From Niveispirillum sp. SYP-B3756 (GTDB taxonomy: Bacteria; Pseudomonadota; Alphaproteobacteria; Azospirillales; Azospirillaceae), in the NCBI RefSeq assembly GCF_009495745.1, contig NZ_WIDQ01000006.1:124001-188000 (forward strand): a stretch of DNA of 64,000 nucleotides, read 5' to 3'. Each line of letters starts with the position of its first letter. The stretch's first letter is position 1. Below are positions 43,510 to 52,565 of the stretch, one piece after another. The position numbers and the translations under genes were made by a program. Below the pieces are notes generated by a model, which saw nothing but the letters and a program-made list of their open reading frames with translations, had not been told where the DNA came from and searched no databases.

Positions 43510-44172
43510 ATGGCCGATGCCCTGATCGAAATTGACAATCTGCGCCATTCCATTGGCGGGCGGGATATCCTGTCTGTTCCGGCGCTGCATCTGGCCAAGG
43601 GGCAGCATGGCCTGCTGCTGGGCCCCAGCGGCAGCGGCAAGACCACACTGCTGAACCTGCTGGCGGGGCTGTTGCCGGTGATGGCGGGCAGCTTCAAGCT
43701 GCTGGGCCAGGATATGCGCCAGTTGGGCCCCGCGGGGCTGGACCGGTTGCGGGCCCACCATATCGGCATCGTTTTCCAGCAACTCCATTTGATCGAGGCG
43801 GTTTCCATCGCTGATAATCTGCGGCTGGCCCAGACCCTGGCCGGTCATGCGGTGGATGAGGCGGTGATCAAGGAACTGCTCTCCCGCGTCGGGCTGGGCG
43901 ACCGGGCCAAGGCCCGTCCGTCCGACCTGTCGCAGGGGGAACGCCAGCGGGTGGCGGTGGCCCGCGCCCTGGTCAACCGTCCGGCCCTGCTGCTGGCGGA
44001 TGAACCGACCAGCGCGCTGGATGATGAGAATTGCGCCGCCGCCCTGGACCTGCTGTTGCAGCAGGCCGATCTGAGCGGTGCCACCTTGCTGATCGCCACG
44101 CATGACCAGCGGTTGACGGCGCGGGTGCCGGTGGCCCTGCGCCTGACCAAGCCGGAAGGGATGGCAGCATGA
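43510..44172 (+). CDS. ABC transporter ATP-binding protein (LolD/MacB type, zinc-linked)
   Basis: A 220-residue ATPase. Walker A is LLGPSGSGKTTLLNLLAG, the signature LSQGERQRVAVARAL, Walker B LLLADEPTSALD, and the H-loop histidine is in LIATHDQRL. It belongs to the class that pairs with FtsX-like mechanotransmission permeases. An in-frame GTG at 43504 is an alternative start. It overlaps the permease gene by four bases. The order ATPase, permease, DUF3299 equals that of the Zur-controlled PA4064-PA4066 genes of Pseudomonas aeruginosa as I recall them. Confidence 0.9.
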   Translation: MADALIEIDNLRHSIGGRDILSVPALHLAKGQHGLLLGPSGSGKTTLLNLLAGLLPVMAGSFKLLGQDMRQLGPAGLDRLRAHHIGIVFQQLHLIEAVSIADNLRLAQTLAGHAVDEAVIKELLSRVGLGDRAKARPSDLSQGERQRVAVARALVNRPALLLADEPTSALDDENCAAALDLLLQQADLSGATLLIATHDQRLTARVPVALRLTKPEGMAA

Positions 44173-45458
44173 ACATGCTCACCCTCAGCCTGGCCTATCT
44201 GCGCCAGCGGGCGCTGACCAGCCTGTTGAACCTGCTGCTGCTGGCCCTCGGCGTGGCCACCATCAGCTTTCTGTTGATGCTGGACCGGCGGATCGAGGAT
44301 CGGCTGGCCCGCGATGTCGCCGGTTTCGACATGGTGGTGGGGGCCAAGGGCAGCCCGCTGCAATTGGTGATGTCCGCCCTGCTGCATATCGATACGCCGA
44401 CGGGCAATGTGCCCCTGTCAGCGCTGGACACTCTGCGTGCCAACCGGCTGGTGCGGGAAGTGGTGCCGGTGGCGCTGGGCGATAATTACCAGGGCTATCG
44501 CATCGTCGGCACGGAACCCGCCTATATCAACCATTATGGCGGCAAGCTGGCCCAGGGCCAGCTCTTTGCCCAGCCGATGGAAGCCGTGCTGGGGGCTACA
44601 GCGGCGGCCACAGCCGGCCTGAAAATCGGCGACAGCTTTGCTGGCAGCCACGGCCTGACGGCCGGTGGGGAGGCGCATTCCTTCGCGCCTTACAAGGTGG
44701 TGGGCATCCTGGCCTCCACCGGCAGCGTGCTGGACCGGCTGGTGCTGACCCCGGTGGCCAGTGTGTGGGCCGTGCATGAACATCACCACCATCACCATGA
44801 TGGCGATGATCATGACGAGGATGCAGATGGCGACCATGACCATGATCACGACCATGCCATGGCCGGTGCGGATCATGACCGCGACACAAAGGAAGAGGCA
44901 GGCCACGAGCCGCACCGGGAGGTGACGGCCCTGCTGGTGCGCTATGCCACGCCGCTGGCCGCCGCCCGTCTGCCGAGGGAGATCAATACCGGCACCGACA
45001 TGCAGGCGGCCAGCCCGGCGACAGAGATGCTGCGGCTGCGCTCCCTGCTGGGGATCGGGGTGGATACGATGAAGCTGTTCGGTGGCGTGCTGGTGCTGGC
45101 GGCCGCCCTTGGCACCTTCATCGCCCTTGCCAATTCGTTGCAGGAACGCCGATATGATCTGGCGATCATGCGCACGCTGGGGGCCACCCGGTCGCGCATC
45201 CTGGGTCAGATATTGACAGAGGCGTTGCTGGTCGGCGGGGCAGGGGCTTTACTGGGCTTCGGTCTTGCCCATCTGGGGATGGTGCTGATGGGCCGCTTCT
45301 CCGCCCAGGCGCGTGACCTGGGGCTGGCTGTGCCGTCGATGGGGCTGGTGGATCTCTGGCCGCTGGCTTTGGCGCTGGGCACGGCGCTGCTGGCGGCCTT
45401 GCTGCCGGCGATCCGGGCCTATCGCGGGGATGTGGCGCGCATGTTGGCGCAACGCTGA
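44169..45458 (+). CDS. FtsX-like ABC permease with a His/Asp-rich periplasmic loop
   Basis: A 429-residue permease with one N-terminal membrane helix (about 17-37), a large periplasmic domain, and three C-terminal helices (about 300-325, 350-375, 395-420) in the MacB/LolC arrangement (TLGATRSRILGQILTEALLVG is the coupling region). Residues about 203-250 contain HEHHHHHHDGDDHDED and HDHDHDHAMAGADHD, a dense potential zinc-binding loop. It forms a transporter with the preceding ATPase. Direction and substrate are not known; the family more often moves lipids or proteins than ions. Confidence 0.88.
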   Translation: MNMLTLSLAYLRQRALTSLLNLLLLALGVATISFLLMLDRRIEDRLARDVAGFDMVVGAKGSPLQLVMSALLHIDTPTGNVPLSALDTLRANRLVREVVPVALGDNYQGYRIVGTEPAYINHYGGKLAQGQLFAQPMEAVLGATAAATAGLKIGDSFAGSHGLTAGGEAHSFAPYKVVGILASTGSVLDRLVLTPVASVWAVHEHHHHHHDGDDHDEDADGDHDHDHDHAMAGADHDRDTKEEAGHEPHREVTALLVRYATPLAAARLPREINTGTDMQAASPATEMLRLRSLLGIGVDTMKLFGGVLVLAAALGTFIALANSLQERRYDLAIMRTLGATRSRILGQILTEALLVGGAGALLGFGLAHLGMVLMGRFSAQARDLGLAVPSMGLVDLWPLALALGTALLAALLPAIRAYRGDVARMLAQR

Positions 45459-45473
45459 GGGAGTGTGCGGGTT

Positions 45474-45995
45474 ATGGCTGGATGCAAGCGTTGGGCGGGG
45501 TTGGCCCTGGGCGGGTTGTTGATGCTGGCCGCTGCCGGCACGGCATCCGCCTTCAAAGAGGTGAAAGACCCCAATCTGGCCGCTAAGGTGAATGATGCCA
45601 ACCAGCCGGGGGCCATCCCCCGCGCCACGCTGGGTTGGGACCGCATCGCCAATGTGCGGGAGGTGGATAAGATCATCAAACAGGTCTCCCGCCCTGTCGC
45701 CCTGTTCGGCAAGGAGGTGGCGGCCCTGGATGGCAAGCCCTTCACCGTGGCAGGATTCTTCCTGCCGCTGGATACGGCGGACAAAAGCCGCAAATTCTTG
45801 TTATCGTCGTTGGCGCCGTCTTGTCCCTTCTGCCCGCCGCCGGGCCCGGCTGATCTGATCCAGGTGGATGCCACCGATGCGGTGCCGGCCACCCTGGAGC
45901 AGATCAAGCTGGAAGGCACCCTGCGCCTGTCGGCAGAGGATGAGAATGGCATCTATTACCATCTGGAGAATGCCCGTGTCGTGCCCACGTCCTGA
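45474..45995 (+). CDS. DUF3299 family periplasmic protein
   Basis: A 173-residue exported protein (signal peptide to about GTASA). RPVALFGKEVAALDGKPFTVAGFFLPLD and the C-P-F-C pair in LAPSCPFCPPPGPADLIQV are typical of DUF3299, which recurs behind zinc-regulated LolD/FtsX-type transporters. The two cysteines could bind metal or a thiol partner. The in-frame GTG at 45465 is an alternative start. It is followed with a 26-base overlap by the next gene. Confidence 0.82.
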   Translation: MAGCKRWAGLALGGLLMLAAAGTASAFKEVKDPNLAAKVNDANQPGAIPRATLGWDRIANVREVDKIIKQVSRPVALFGKEVAALDGKPFTVAGFFLPLDTADKSRKFLLSSLAPSCPFCPPPGPADLIQVDATDAVPATLEQIKLEGTLRLSAEDENGIYYHLENARVVPTS

Positions 45996-46332
45996 CCGTT
46001 TGTCCCTGCTGGCCGGTGCCGCCCTGATCCTGGCTCTGGCGGCTGGCACGGCGCTGCCGGTGGCAGCGCAGGAAATGGGCTGCGGCAAGATGTATGAGAA
46101 TATGGATTGCGGGATGCCCGACCTGGAGGCCGCCGCCAGACGGGTGCAGGAGGCGGAAGCCGCTGCCAAAAAGGCGGAGGAAGCGGCCGCCGCCGCTGCT
46201 GCCAACCCGCAGACCAAGCCGGGGGAGTTGCGCCAGCGCGCCATGGAACTCTACCGCGCCCGTATGGCGACGCAGAGCGCCGGGCTACAATGCTGCCACC
46301 CCAACCCGGACGGCACCTTTTACTGTCATTGA
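45970..46332 (+). CDS. Small exported Cys-rich protein with coiled coil
   Basis: A 120-residue protein not matched to a family I know. A signal peptide (hydrophobic core LLAGAALILALAAG, cleavage near VAAQ-EM) is followed by CGKMYENMDCGMPD, an Ala/Glu-rich heptad helix (about 52-80) and a C-terminal QCCHPNPDGTFYCH, which could bind a metal. The gene overlaps the DUF3299 end, so translation is probably coupled. Context suggests a periplasmic zinc-binding partner of the ABC system. Confidence 0.75.
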   Translation: MPVSCPRPDRLSLLAGAALILALAAGTALPVAAQEMGCGKMYENMDCGMPDLEAAARRVQEAEAAAKKAEEAAAAAAANPQTKPGELRQRAMELYRARMATQSAGLQCCHPNPDGTFYCH

Positions 46333-46336
46333 CGCC

Positions 46337-47023
46337 TCACCGCGCTTCTTCCCATGGTGGCGGTGAGGCTTCTGACGGCAGGTTCAGGCAGAATAGCAGC
46401 CGGGTGATCCCGGTGCCGGCGATGGGGGGAGAGCGGTGGACGATGCCGCAATCATCCGCCGCACAGGCGCCCTTGAACAGGGCCACCGTGCCCGGTGCCA
46501 GCTCTTCCAGCGGACCCCGATAGGCGCGCTGCGCCGTCATGGCCCAGGCACTGTGGCTGGGCGGCACGATCTGGGTCTGCGGGCCGCGATATGTCGCCAG
46601 CAGGCGCAGGCGCACATGGTCGCGGTGGAATTTCCAGCAGGCATTATGCGCCAGCTTGTCCAGCCTGATATCCACCCGGTCGGTCTGGGCAATGGCGGCG
46701 AAACGCTGCGTCAGGTTCAGCATGTCCGCCAACAGGGCCTGGGTCAGCGGCGCATCGCCGAGCGGGCTTTCGCCCAGCAGCCGGGTCAGGGCGGCGGGCG
46801 CATCTTCCCGCCGCACCAGCACCCGCCCGCTGGGCAGCCGGCTGGCCGGCAGGGCGGCAAGGCAGCGCATCAGGTCAGGCATCGGTCGTTCCCACAGGGT
46901 CAGGGCCGTATCGGCATGGTGCACGCAGGCCAGCACCGCCGGATCAGCGCCGCGCACCACGCCGCCGCCATGGGCAAGGGCGCCAGCGGCGGCGGTAGGC
47001 AGGGGAAGCGACAGCGCCATCAT
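46337..47023 (-). CDS. DUF1826 family protein
   Basis: A 228-residue protein. [20 protein letters not shown] and [22 protein letters not shown] are recognisable DUF1826 blocks with conserved H and R residues that recall 2-oxoglutarate/Fe-type jelly rolls, though no activity is established. DUF1826 genes are repeatedly linked to zinc-regulated COG0523 GTPases, and here it overlaps the GTPase stop by four bases. It converges on the Cys-rich protein gene with a 4-base gap. Confidence 0.85.
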   Translation of the reverse strand: MMALSLPLPTAAAGALAHGGGVVRGADPAVLACVHHADTALTLWERPMPDLMRCLAALPASRLPSGRVLVRREDAPAALTRLLGESPLGDAPLTQALLADMLNLTQRFAAIAQTDRVDIRLDKLAHNACWKFHRDHVRLRLLATYRGPQTQIVPPSHSAWAMTAQRAYRGPLEELAPGTVALFKGACAADDCGIVHRSPPIAGTGITRLLFCLNLPSEASPPPWEEAR

Positions 47024-48231
47024 GCCTCCCCCGTCCGCTTCCAGCGCGGGAACGGGTCCGGCAGCTTGCGCCAGGTGGCCAGATCCAGTTCGGTTGCCCC
47101 TTCATCCCCGATCAGGCAGGCATCCAACTGGCGGCGGATATCCGCTTCATCCATGCCGGTGCCGATGAAGACAATCTCCTGCCGCCGGTCACCATAGACC
47201 GGATGCCAGTTGCGGGTGATGGAACGGCGATAGTGCGGATCGTCCGGCCAGCGTTCCTTCGGCACCGATGCCCACCAGAAGCCCATCGCTTCATGCTGAA
47301 CCAGGGCACCGGCCTGTCCCAGTTCGCCCACCCATTCCGGCCTTGTTGCCAACCAGAAATGACCCTTGGAACGCAACACGCCGGCCCATTCCCGCTGAAC
47401 GAAATTGAAAAATTTCTGCGGGTGGAAGGGGCGGCGGGCACGATAGACAAAGCTGGAAATGCCATATTCCAGCGTTTCCGGCTGATGCTCCCGGAACCCG
47501 TACAGTTCCTTGAACCAGAGCGGATGTTCCTGGGCCTTTTCGTAATCGAAACGACCTGAATTGAGGATATGGGGAAGGGGTACCCGCCCGCGTGATGTTT
47601 CCAGCAATACGGCATCCGGGTTCAGGGCGCGAATGATCTTGCGGGCAAGGTCCAATTGTTCGGGGGTGGCCGTGTCGATCTTGTTCAGCACGATCACGTC
47701 GGCAAACTCAATCTGATCAACCAGCAGGTTGACCAGGGCGCGGCCATCCTCCTCCCCCAGCGACTGGCCCCGGTCGCGCAGAAAATCGGTGGAGGCATAG
47801 TCGCGCAGCAGGTTCACCGCATCGACCACCGTCACCATCGTATCCAGCCGCGCCACATCGGCCAGGCTGTCCCCCGCCTCGTCGCGGAAATCAAAGGTGG
47901 CGGCGACCGGCAGCGGTTCGGAAATGCCCGTGCTTTCAATCAGCAGATAATCGAACCGCCGTTCCGCCGCCAGCCGCCGAACCTCCAGCAGCAGATCATC
48001 GCGCAGGGTGCAGCAGATGCAGCCATTGCTCATCTCCACCAGCTTTTCCTGCGTGTGGGAGAGGTTGCCGCCATCGCGCACCAGATCGGCGTCGATATTC
48101 ACCTCGCCCATGTCATTGACGATGACGGCGACGCGCAAACCCTCGCGGTTATTGAGAACATGATTCAGCAGACTGGTTTTACCGGCGCCGAGAAAGCCGG
48201 AAAGCACGGTGACGGGCAGGCGCGTGTCCAT
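47020..48231 (-). CDS. Zinc-linked COG0523 GTPase (ZigA-type metallochaperone)
   Basis: A 403-residue G3E GTPase. Walker A is [15 protein letters not shown], the metal-binding CxCC motif is NGCICCTL, and the guanine site VLNKID. The C-terminal CobW_C domain contains HPQKFFNFV and [10 protein letters not shown]. The length and the C-terminal [13 protein letters not shown] segment match ZigA/YciC-like proteins that deliver zinc under starvation, not cobalamin CobW. A Zur-like palindrome lies about 37 bases before the start, and DUF1826 follows in the operon. Confidence 0.9.
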   Translation of the reverse strand: MDTRLPVTVLSGFLGAGKTSLLNHVLNNREGLRVAVIVNDMGEVNIDADLVRDGGNLSHTQEKLVEMSNGCICCTLRDDLLLEVRRLAAERRFDYLLIESTGISEPLPVAATFDFRDEAGDSLADVARLDTMVTVVDAVNLLRDYASTDFLRDRGQSLGEEDGRALVNLLVDQIEFADVIVLNKIDTATPEQLDLARKIIRALNPDAVLLETSRGRVPLPHILNSGRFDYEKAQEHPLWFKELYGFREHQPETLEYGISSFVYRARRPFHPQKFFNFVQREWAGVLRSKGHFWLATRPEWVGELGQAGALVQHEAMGFWWASVPKERWPDDPHYRRSITRNWHPVYGDRRQEIVFIGTGMDEADIRRQLDACLIGDEGATELDLATWRKLPDPFPRWKRTGEA

Positions 48232-48263
48232 GGGGGTATCCAGATCAAAGCAAAATATCTTGT

Positions 48264-48285
48264 CTATGTTATAACGTAACGTATC
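48264..48285. promoter_or_regulatory. Putative Zur box before the ZigA-type GTPase gene
   Basis: CTATGTTATAACGTAACGTATC contains the perfect palindrome GTTATAAC and matches a GTTATGTTATAACATAAC-like consensus at about 15 of 18 positions. It lies between divergent genes and might control both. Confidence 0.68.
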
Positions 48286-48319
48286 TTATGCACGCAATAT
48301 CTCTCCAGTGGATCGACTG

Positions 48320-48643
48320 ATGGCACCCAACGACAATATTCATGGCGCGCGCAACTGGCGGGTGGCCCGCGTGGTCGTGGCCCACCGCGCTTTTCATGAG
48401 GGTTTTACCGAGGTGATGCGCGGTTTGCCGCTGGATTATCGCCGGCTGGATGTGATGACGGAGATGGATCAGCACCGTTATGAAAATGGGCGGGAGGTGG
48501 CGCTGGAATGGCTCAGCACCAGCCGCACGGCGCTACGGTGGTCCAGCCGGGACCGCATCCCCCGCGCCTTGCGGGATTTCATCACCGGCCGGGCGTTGCA
48601 GCGGGCCGCCCAACTGCCCCGGACGGACCCTTGCAGGGGATAA
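48320..48643 (+). CDS. Small hypothetical protein
   Basis: A 107-residue basic protein (MAPNDNIHGARNWRVARVVV at the start) rich in Arg, without signal peptide or cysteines. An in-frame GTG at 48308 is also possible; neither has a strong ribosome site. It is divergent from the GTPase and shares its Zur-like promoter region. I do not recognise it; it may be an artefact, though codon use is compatible with coding. Confidence 0.45.
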   Translation: MAPNDNIHGARNWRVARVVVAHRAFHEGFTEVMRGLPLDYRRLDVMTEMDQHRYENGREVALEWLSTSRTALRWSSRDRIPRALRDFITGRALQRAAQLPRTDPCRG

Positions 48644-48693
48644 AGCCAAGGGTCACGATTCCCGATCAAAGGCATGGCAATGGTGGGTTATTT

Positions 48694-49956
48694 TCAGGCG
48701 GGCTGTACAGCGACGGCTGCCGGCCTGTCCTTGATGGGAAAATGCAGGGCTGCCGCCATGATACCCGACAGGGCGGTGGCGACCCAGATCAGGTCGTAGG
48801 AGCCGGTCAGGTCGAACACAACACCCCCAGCCCACACCCCGATGAAAGAGCCGACCTGATGGCTCATGAAACAGATGCCGAACAGGGTGCCCAGATGGCG
48901 GACCCCGAAGAAACGGGCGATCAGCCCGCTGGTCAGTGGCACTGTCCCCAACCAGGCCATGCCCATGATGGCGGCAAAGAGCATCACTGACCATTCCGTC
49001 TTGGGCAGCGCCACGAAAAGGGCAATAGCAGCCCCGCGCAGCAGATAAAGCCAGCCCAGCACGTGATGCTGGCGGAAATGACCGCCCAGCCAGCCGCAAA
49101 TCCAGCTTCCCGCCATGTTGAACAGACCAATCAGCGCCAGGGCCGTGGCGCTGAGCCCGGCCGGCATATGGCAGAGCTGCAGATAGCCGGGCAGGTGGGT
49201 GCCGATGAAGGCAAGCTGAAAACCACAGGTGAAGAAGCCCAGTGTCAACAGGCGGTATCCCGGATGATTCCAGGCAGACAAAAGCGCTTGCCGCATCGGC
49301 AGCACCGGTGTCGCGTCGATATTCTCGACGGCAGCTTCCGCCCGGCGGCGTCCATCCAGCAACAGCCCCAGCGGGGCCACCGCCAGCACCACCGCCACCA
49401 GGGCCAGCAGACCGGCCTGCATCCCCCAACCGGCCTGAACCGATTGTGCCAGGGGCACCATCAATACCTGCCCCAACGAACCACCGGCACTGACGATCCC
49501 CATGGCCATGCTGCGCTGTTCGGGCAGGGCGCGCTTGCCCACAGCCGTCATCACCACACCAAAGCTGGTGCAACTGATGCCGAACCCCACCAGCAAGCCC
49601 ATGCCCAGGATCAGGGGCAGGGCGCCGGAGAACAGGGCCGTCATGCCCAACCCCAGGGCAAGTGCCAGCGCACCAACAGCAATCACCGGTGCGGCACCGA
49701 ACCGGTCGGCGAAGGCACCGGCAAAAGGTTGGGAAAAACCCCAGGTCAGGTTATGCAGCGCCACCGCGAAGGCGACCAGGGTGAGAGGGACGGCATGTTC
49801 CTGAGAGATCGGGGCCAGGAACAGCCCAAAGGTCTGACGCGACCCCAAGGCGGCGCTGATGACAAGCGCCCCCGCCAGGATAAGGAGAAACAATGTCCCG
49901 TCCCGCCTTGTCCCTGTCTGCACCTTGCCCCTCCATTCTGCTGTCAGGCTCAGCAT
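48694..49956 (-). CDS. MFS transporter
   Basis: A 420-residue protein with 12 predicted membrane helices. GAFADRFGAAPVIAVGAL matches the loop 2-3 signature of the major facilitator superfamily, and LTSGLIARFFGVRHLGTLFG its counterpart in the second half. The overall pattern is that of MFS members near organic acid carriers (OFA/YbfB-like). The start at 49956 is preferred to an ATG eight codons earlier. No neighbour reveals the substrate. Confidence 0.88.
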   Translation of the reverse strand: MLSLTAEWRGKVQTGTRRDGTLFLLILAGALVISAALGSRQTFGLFLAPISQEHAVPLTLVAFAVALHNLTWGFSQPFAGAFADRFGAAPVIAVGALALALGLGMTALFSGALPLILGMGLLVGFGISCTSFGVVMTAVGKRALPEQRSMAMGIVSAGGSLGQVLMVPLAQSVQAGWGMQAGLLALVAVVLAVAPLGLLLDGRRRAEAAVENIDATPVLPMRQALLSAWNHPGYRLLTLGFFTCGFQLAFIGTHLPGYLQLCHMPAGLSATALALIGLFNMAGSWICGWLGGHFRQHHVLGWLYLLRGAAIALFVALPKTEWSVMLFAAIMGMAWLGTVPLTSGLIARFFGVRHLGTLFGICFMSHQVGSFIGVWAGGVVFDLTGSYDLIWVATALSGIMAAALHFPIKDRPAAVAVQPA

Positions 49957-50044
49957 AGGATGACGGTAACGGGCAGACAAAGGCCAAGACCGGCCAACAA
50001 ACCTGAGAAAAACTCATTCTTGCTGGCCGGCTTGGCGCCACAGG

Positions 50045-51121
50045 TCAGGGCGTGATGGCGACCTTCAGCACCCCATCGCGCTGGTGGGAGAACAGATCAT
50101 AAGCGGCTTCGATATCATCCAGCTTGAAGCGGTGGGTCACCAGGGCCGAAAGATCGGCCCGGCCTGAGGCGATTACCCCCATCAACCGGCGCATCCGTTC
50201 CTTGCCGCCGGGGCACAGGCTGGTGACAATGCGATTATCTCCCAGGCCGGCGGAAAAGGCGCTGAGCGGAATGCGCAGGTCGGTGGAATAGACGCCCAGG
50301 CTGGACAAGGTACCACCAGGACGGATGACGCGCAGCCCGGCCTCGAACGTGCCCTGGGTGCCCAGCGCCTCGATGGCGGCATCCACCCCGCGCCCGTCCG
50401 TCAGGGCCATGATCTGTTCAACCGGATCGCCTGCCCGGAAATCGACCACCTCATCGGCGCCCAGTTTACGGGCAATGGCCAACCGTTCCGGCACCGTATC
50501 GACACCGATGATTCGGGTGGCCCCCATCAGCTTGGCCCCGGCCACGGCGCAAAGCCCGATGGGGCCCAAGGCGAACACCGCCACGGTGTCACCGATGCGG
50601 ATACCGGCACTTTCAGCGCCGGAAAAGCCAGTCGACATGATGTCCGGGCACATCAGCACCTGTTCATCGCTCAAATGATCGGGCACCGGGCTGAGATTGA
50701 CCATGGCATCCGGCACCAGCACATATTCCGCCTGGGTGCCATCAATCGTGTTGCCAAAGCGCCAGCCGCCCATCGGTTTGAAGCCATGGCGGGTGCCGGC
50801 CCCATCCTGGGAATGGCACCCGCAGAGGCAGGCATAGGAATGGCCGCTGGGGGTGATGGCACCGGCCACGACCCGCTGTCCCTCCTGGTACCCGGTGACG
50901 GCAGAACCCAGCTTCTCGATGATGCCCACCGGCTCATGCCCGATGGTCAGGCCACGGGCGACCGGATATTCGCCCTTCAGGATATGGACGTCGGTGCCGC
51001 AGATGGTGGTGGTGGTAATGCGGATCAACGCATCCAATGGCCCGACATCGGGGATCGGCTTGTCCTCCAGCACGATACGGCCGGGTTCAACAAAAATGGC
51101 TGCCTTCATTTTCGCTGGCAT
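50045..51121 (-). CDS. Zinc-dependent alcohol dehydrogenase (MDR family)
   Basis: A 358-residue enzyme. Catalytic zinc ligands are C41 (TTTTICGTDVH), H62 and E63 (TIGHEPVG); the Rossmann motif AVFALGPIGLCAVAGAKLMGA follows. The GGWRFGNTIDGTQAEYVLVPDA block is like secondary alcohol dehydrogenases (Thermoanaerobacter/Clostridium type). It oxidises alcohols or reduces ketones/aldehydes with NAD(P). An FNR-like box lies about 60 bases upstream of the ATG, suggesting expression at low oxygen. Confidence 0.9.
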   Translation of the reverse strand: MPAKMKAAIFVEPGRIVLEDKPIPDVGPLDALIRITTTTICGTDVHILKGEYPVARGLTIGHEPVGIIEKLGSAVTGYQEGQRVVAGAITPSGHSYACLCGCHSQDGAGTRHGFKPMGGWRFGNTIDGTQAEYVLVPDAMVNLSPVPDHLSDEQVLMCPDIMSTGFSGAESAGIRIGDTVAVFALGPIGLCAVAGAKLMGATRIIGVDTVPERLAIARKLGADEVVDFRAGDPVEQIMALTDGRGVDAAIEALGTQGTFEAGLRVIRPGGTLSSLGVYSTDLRIPLSAFSAGLGDNRIVTSLCPGGKERMRRLMGVIASGRADLSALVTHRFKLDDIEAAYDLFSHQRDGVLKVAITP

Positions 51122-51179
51122 GGCACGCTTCCTTCCTTATTGTGATGCGTGACAATGCCATCATGGGCAGGGCCGGGCC

Positions 51180-51193
51180 TTGACCTTGATCAA
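51180..51193. promoter_or_regulatory. Possible FNR/FixK box before the alcohol dehydrogenase
   Basis: TTGACCTTGATCAA matches TTGAT-N4-ATCAA at nine of ten positions. The spacing to the gene (centre about 65 bases before the ATG) would allow class II activation. Confidence 0.45.
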
Positions 51194-51272
51194 GGAAGAA
51201 GCCGATTTGGAAACAAGCGGAGAACGCAACGTCTGTTCTGTGTTGCAGATGCCATCCACCTGTCCCGGTTCT

Positions 51273-52565
51273 TTACAACCAGCCCAGCAGGCTGAACCAG
51301 AGGTAATCCAGCGGCAGCAGGATCAGATAGGTGCCCAGGGCCACGGCCAGACAGAGCTTGATCCCCTGCCGGGCCGTCACCTGTGCCATCCCCATCGCCA
51401 CCGCGATGGGGGATGCCTGATAGGGTAGTAACGGCGTGGCATAGCCAATGACCTGGATCATCAACAGGCCCATCAGGGAAAAGCCGGTGGCCCCCGCCAA
51501 CTGGCTGGCCAAGGGGGTGAAGATGGCAGGCACACCATTGGCCGTGACGGCAAAATTCAAGGCTCCGACCAGCCCGGCGACGGCGGCGAAATTGCCGGCC
51601 GGTGCGCCTTCATCCAGCGGCAGCAGGCGCACCAACCCATTGCCGATCAGGGCGCCCAGCCCGGTATGGCTGACGACGGCCGCCAAACCCAGAATGCCGG
51701 CAATGTAAAGGCAGGTGCGGAAATTGACGCCGCTGGCAAAATCCTCCCCGCTGAGAAAGCCGATCCGGGGCAAGAGACACAGACAAGCCGATGCCAGACC
51801 GATCCAGGCGGGCGAGATCCCGTGCAGCGTGTCGGTCATCCATAAGGCCAATGTCACCAGTAGCAACAGGCCCAGGCGTCGTTCCGCCGGGCTGAGCGGG
51901 GACGATGCCTGATCATCCGCTATTGGCTGCGGCATGGCCGGGAACAGGTGGCGGATGCAGGCGATCAGCAACAGCCCCTTCAGGATGCCCAGCACCGGCC
52001 CATGTAGCAGCAGATAAGGCAGATAGGCCAGATGCACGCCATATGTTGCCTCTGCCGTACCCGCCATCACCAGATTGGGCACATTGGCGGGCAGGATGCT
52101 GGCGGAAAGCTGAAAGGTGCCGAACCCCACCGCCAGGGCCAGCCCCGCCCGCCCGGCGCTGCCTGGCCGCAAACCGGCCCGGTCGGCCATGGCCATGATG
52201 ATCGGCATCAACAGGGCAATCCGCCCCATATTGGACGGCATGACGAAGGCCAGCGCATAGGTCATGCCCACCACGCCCGCTACCATGCGTAACCATGAAC
52301 CGGTCAGGTGCCGGGAAAGCCAGCGGGCCGCCCGATCCGCCAGCCCCACCTTGCGGATGGCCGCGCCCAGCACGAAGCCGCTTAGAATCAGCCAGAAGGC
52401 GGCAGAGGCGAAGCCGGAAAAAATCACCCCCGGCGGGGCCACGGCCAGGATGGTGGCCCCGGCGAAGAACAGAAGGGCGGTCAGATATTCCGGCAGACGC
52501 GCCGTCGCCCATAGCGCGACCGTCACGGTGACCAGGGCGGTGGGGAGCAGCAGCACGGTTTGCAT
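51273..52565 (-). CDS. DASS/SLC13 family anion:cation symporter
   Basis: A 430-residue membrane protein with about 11-12 hydrophobic segments. VMPSNMGRIALLMPIIMAMADRAG corresponds to the SNT-type signature of divalent anion:sodium symporters, and FAVTANGVPAIFTPLASQLA to the second one. Likely substrates are dicarboxylates, sulfate or related anions. The start at 52565 (MQTVLLLPTALV) is chosen because the upstream 23 codons are unlike the family. Confidence 0.82.
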   Translation of the reverse strand: MQTVLLLPTALVTVTVALWATARLPEYLTALLFFAGATILAVAPPGVIFSGFASAAFWLILSGFVLGAAIRKVGLADRAARWLSRHLTGSWLRMVAGVVGMTYALAFVMPSNMGRIALLMPIIMAMADRAGLRPGSAGRAGLALAVGFGTFQLSASILPANVPNLVMAGTAEATYGVHLAYLPYLLLHGPVLGILKGLLLIACIRHLFPAMPQPIADDQASSPLSPAERRLGLLLLVTLALWMTDTLHGISPAWIGLASACLCLLPRIGFLSGEDFASGVNFRTCLYIAGILGLAAVVSHTGLGALIGNGLVRLLPLDEGAPAGNFAAVAGLVGALNFAVTANGVPAIFTPLASQLAGATGFSLMGLLMIQVIGYATPLLPYQASPIAVAMGMAQVTARQGIKLCLAVALGTYLILLPLDYLWFSLLGWL

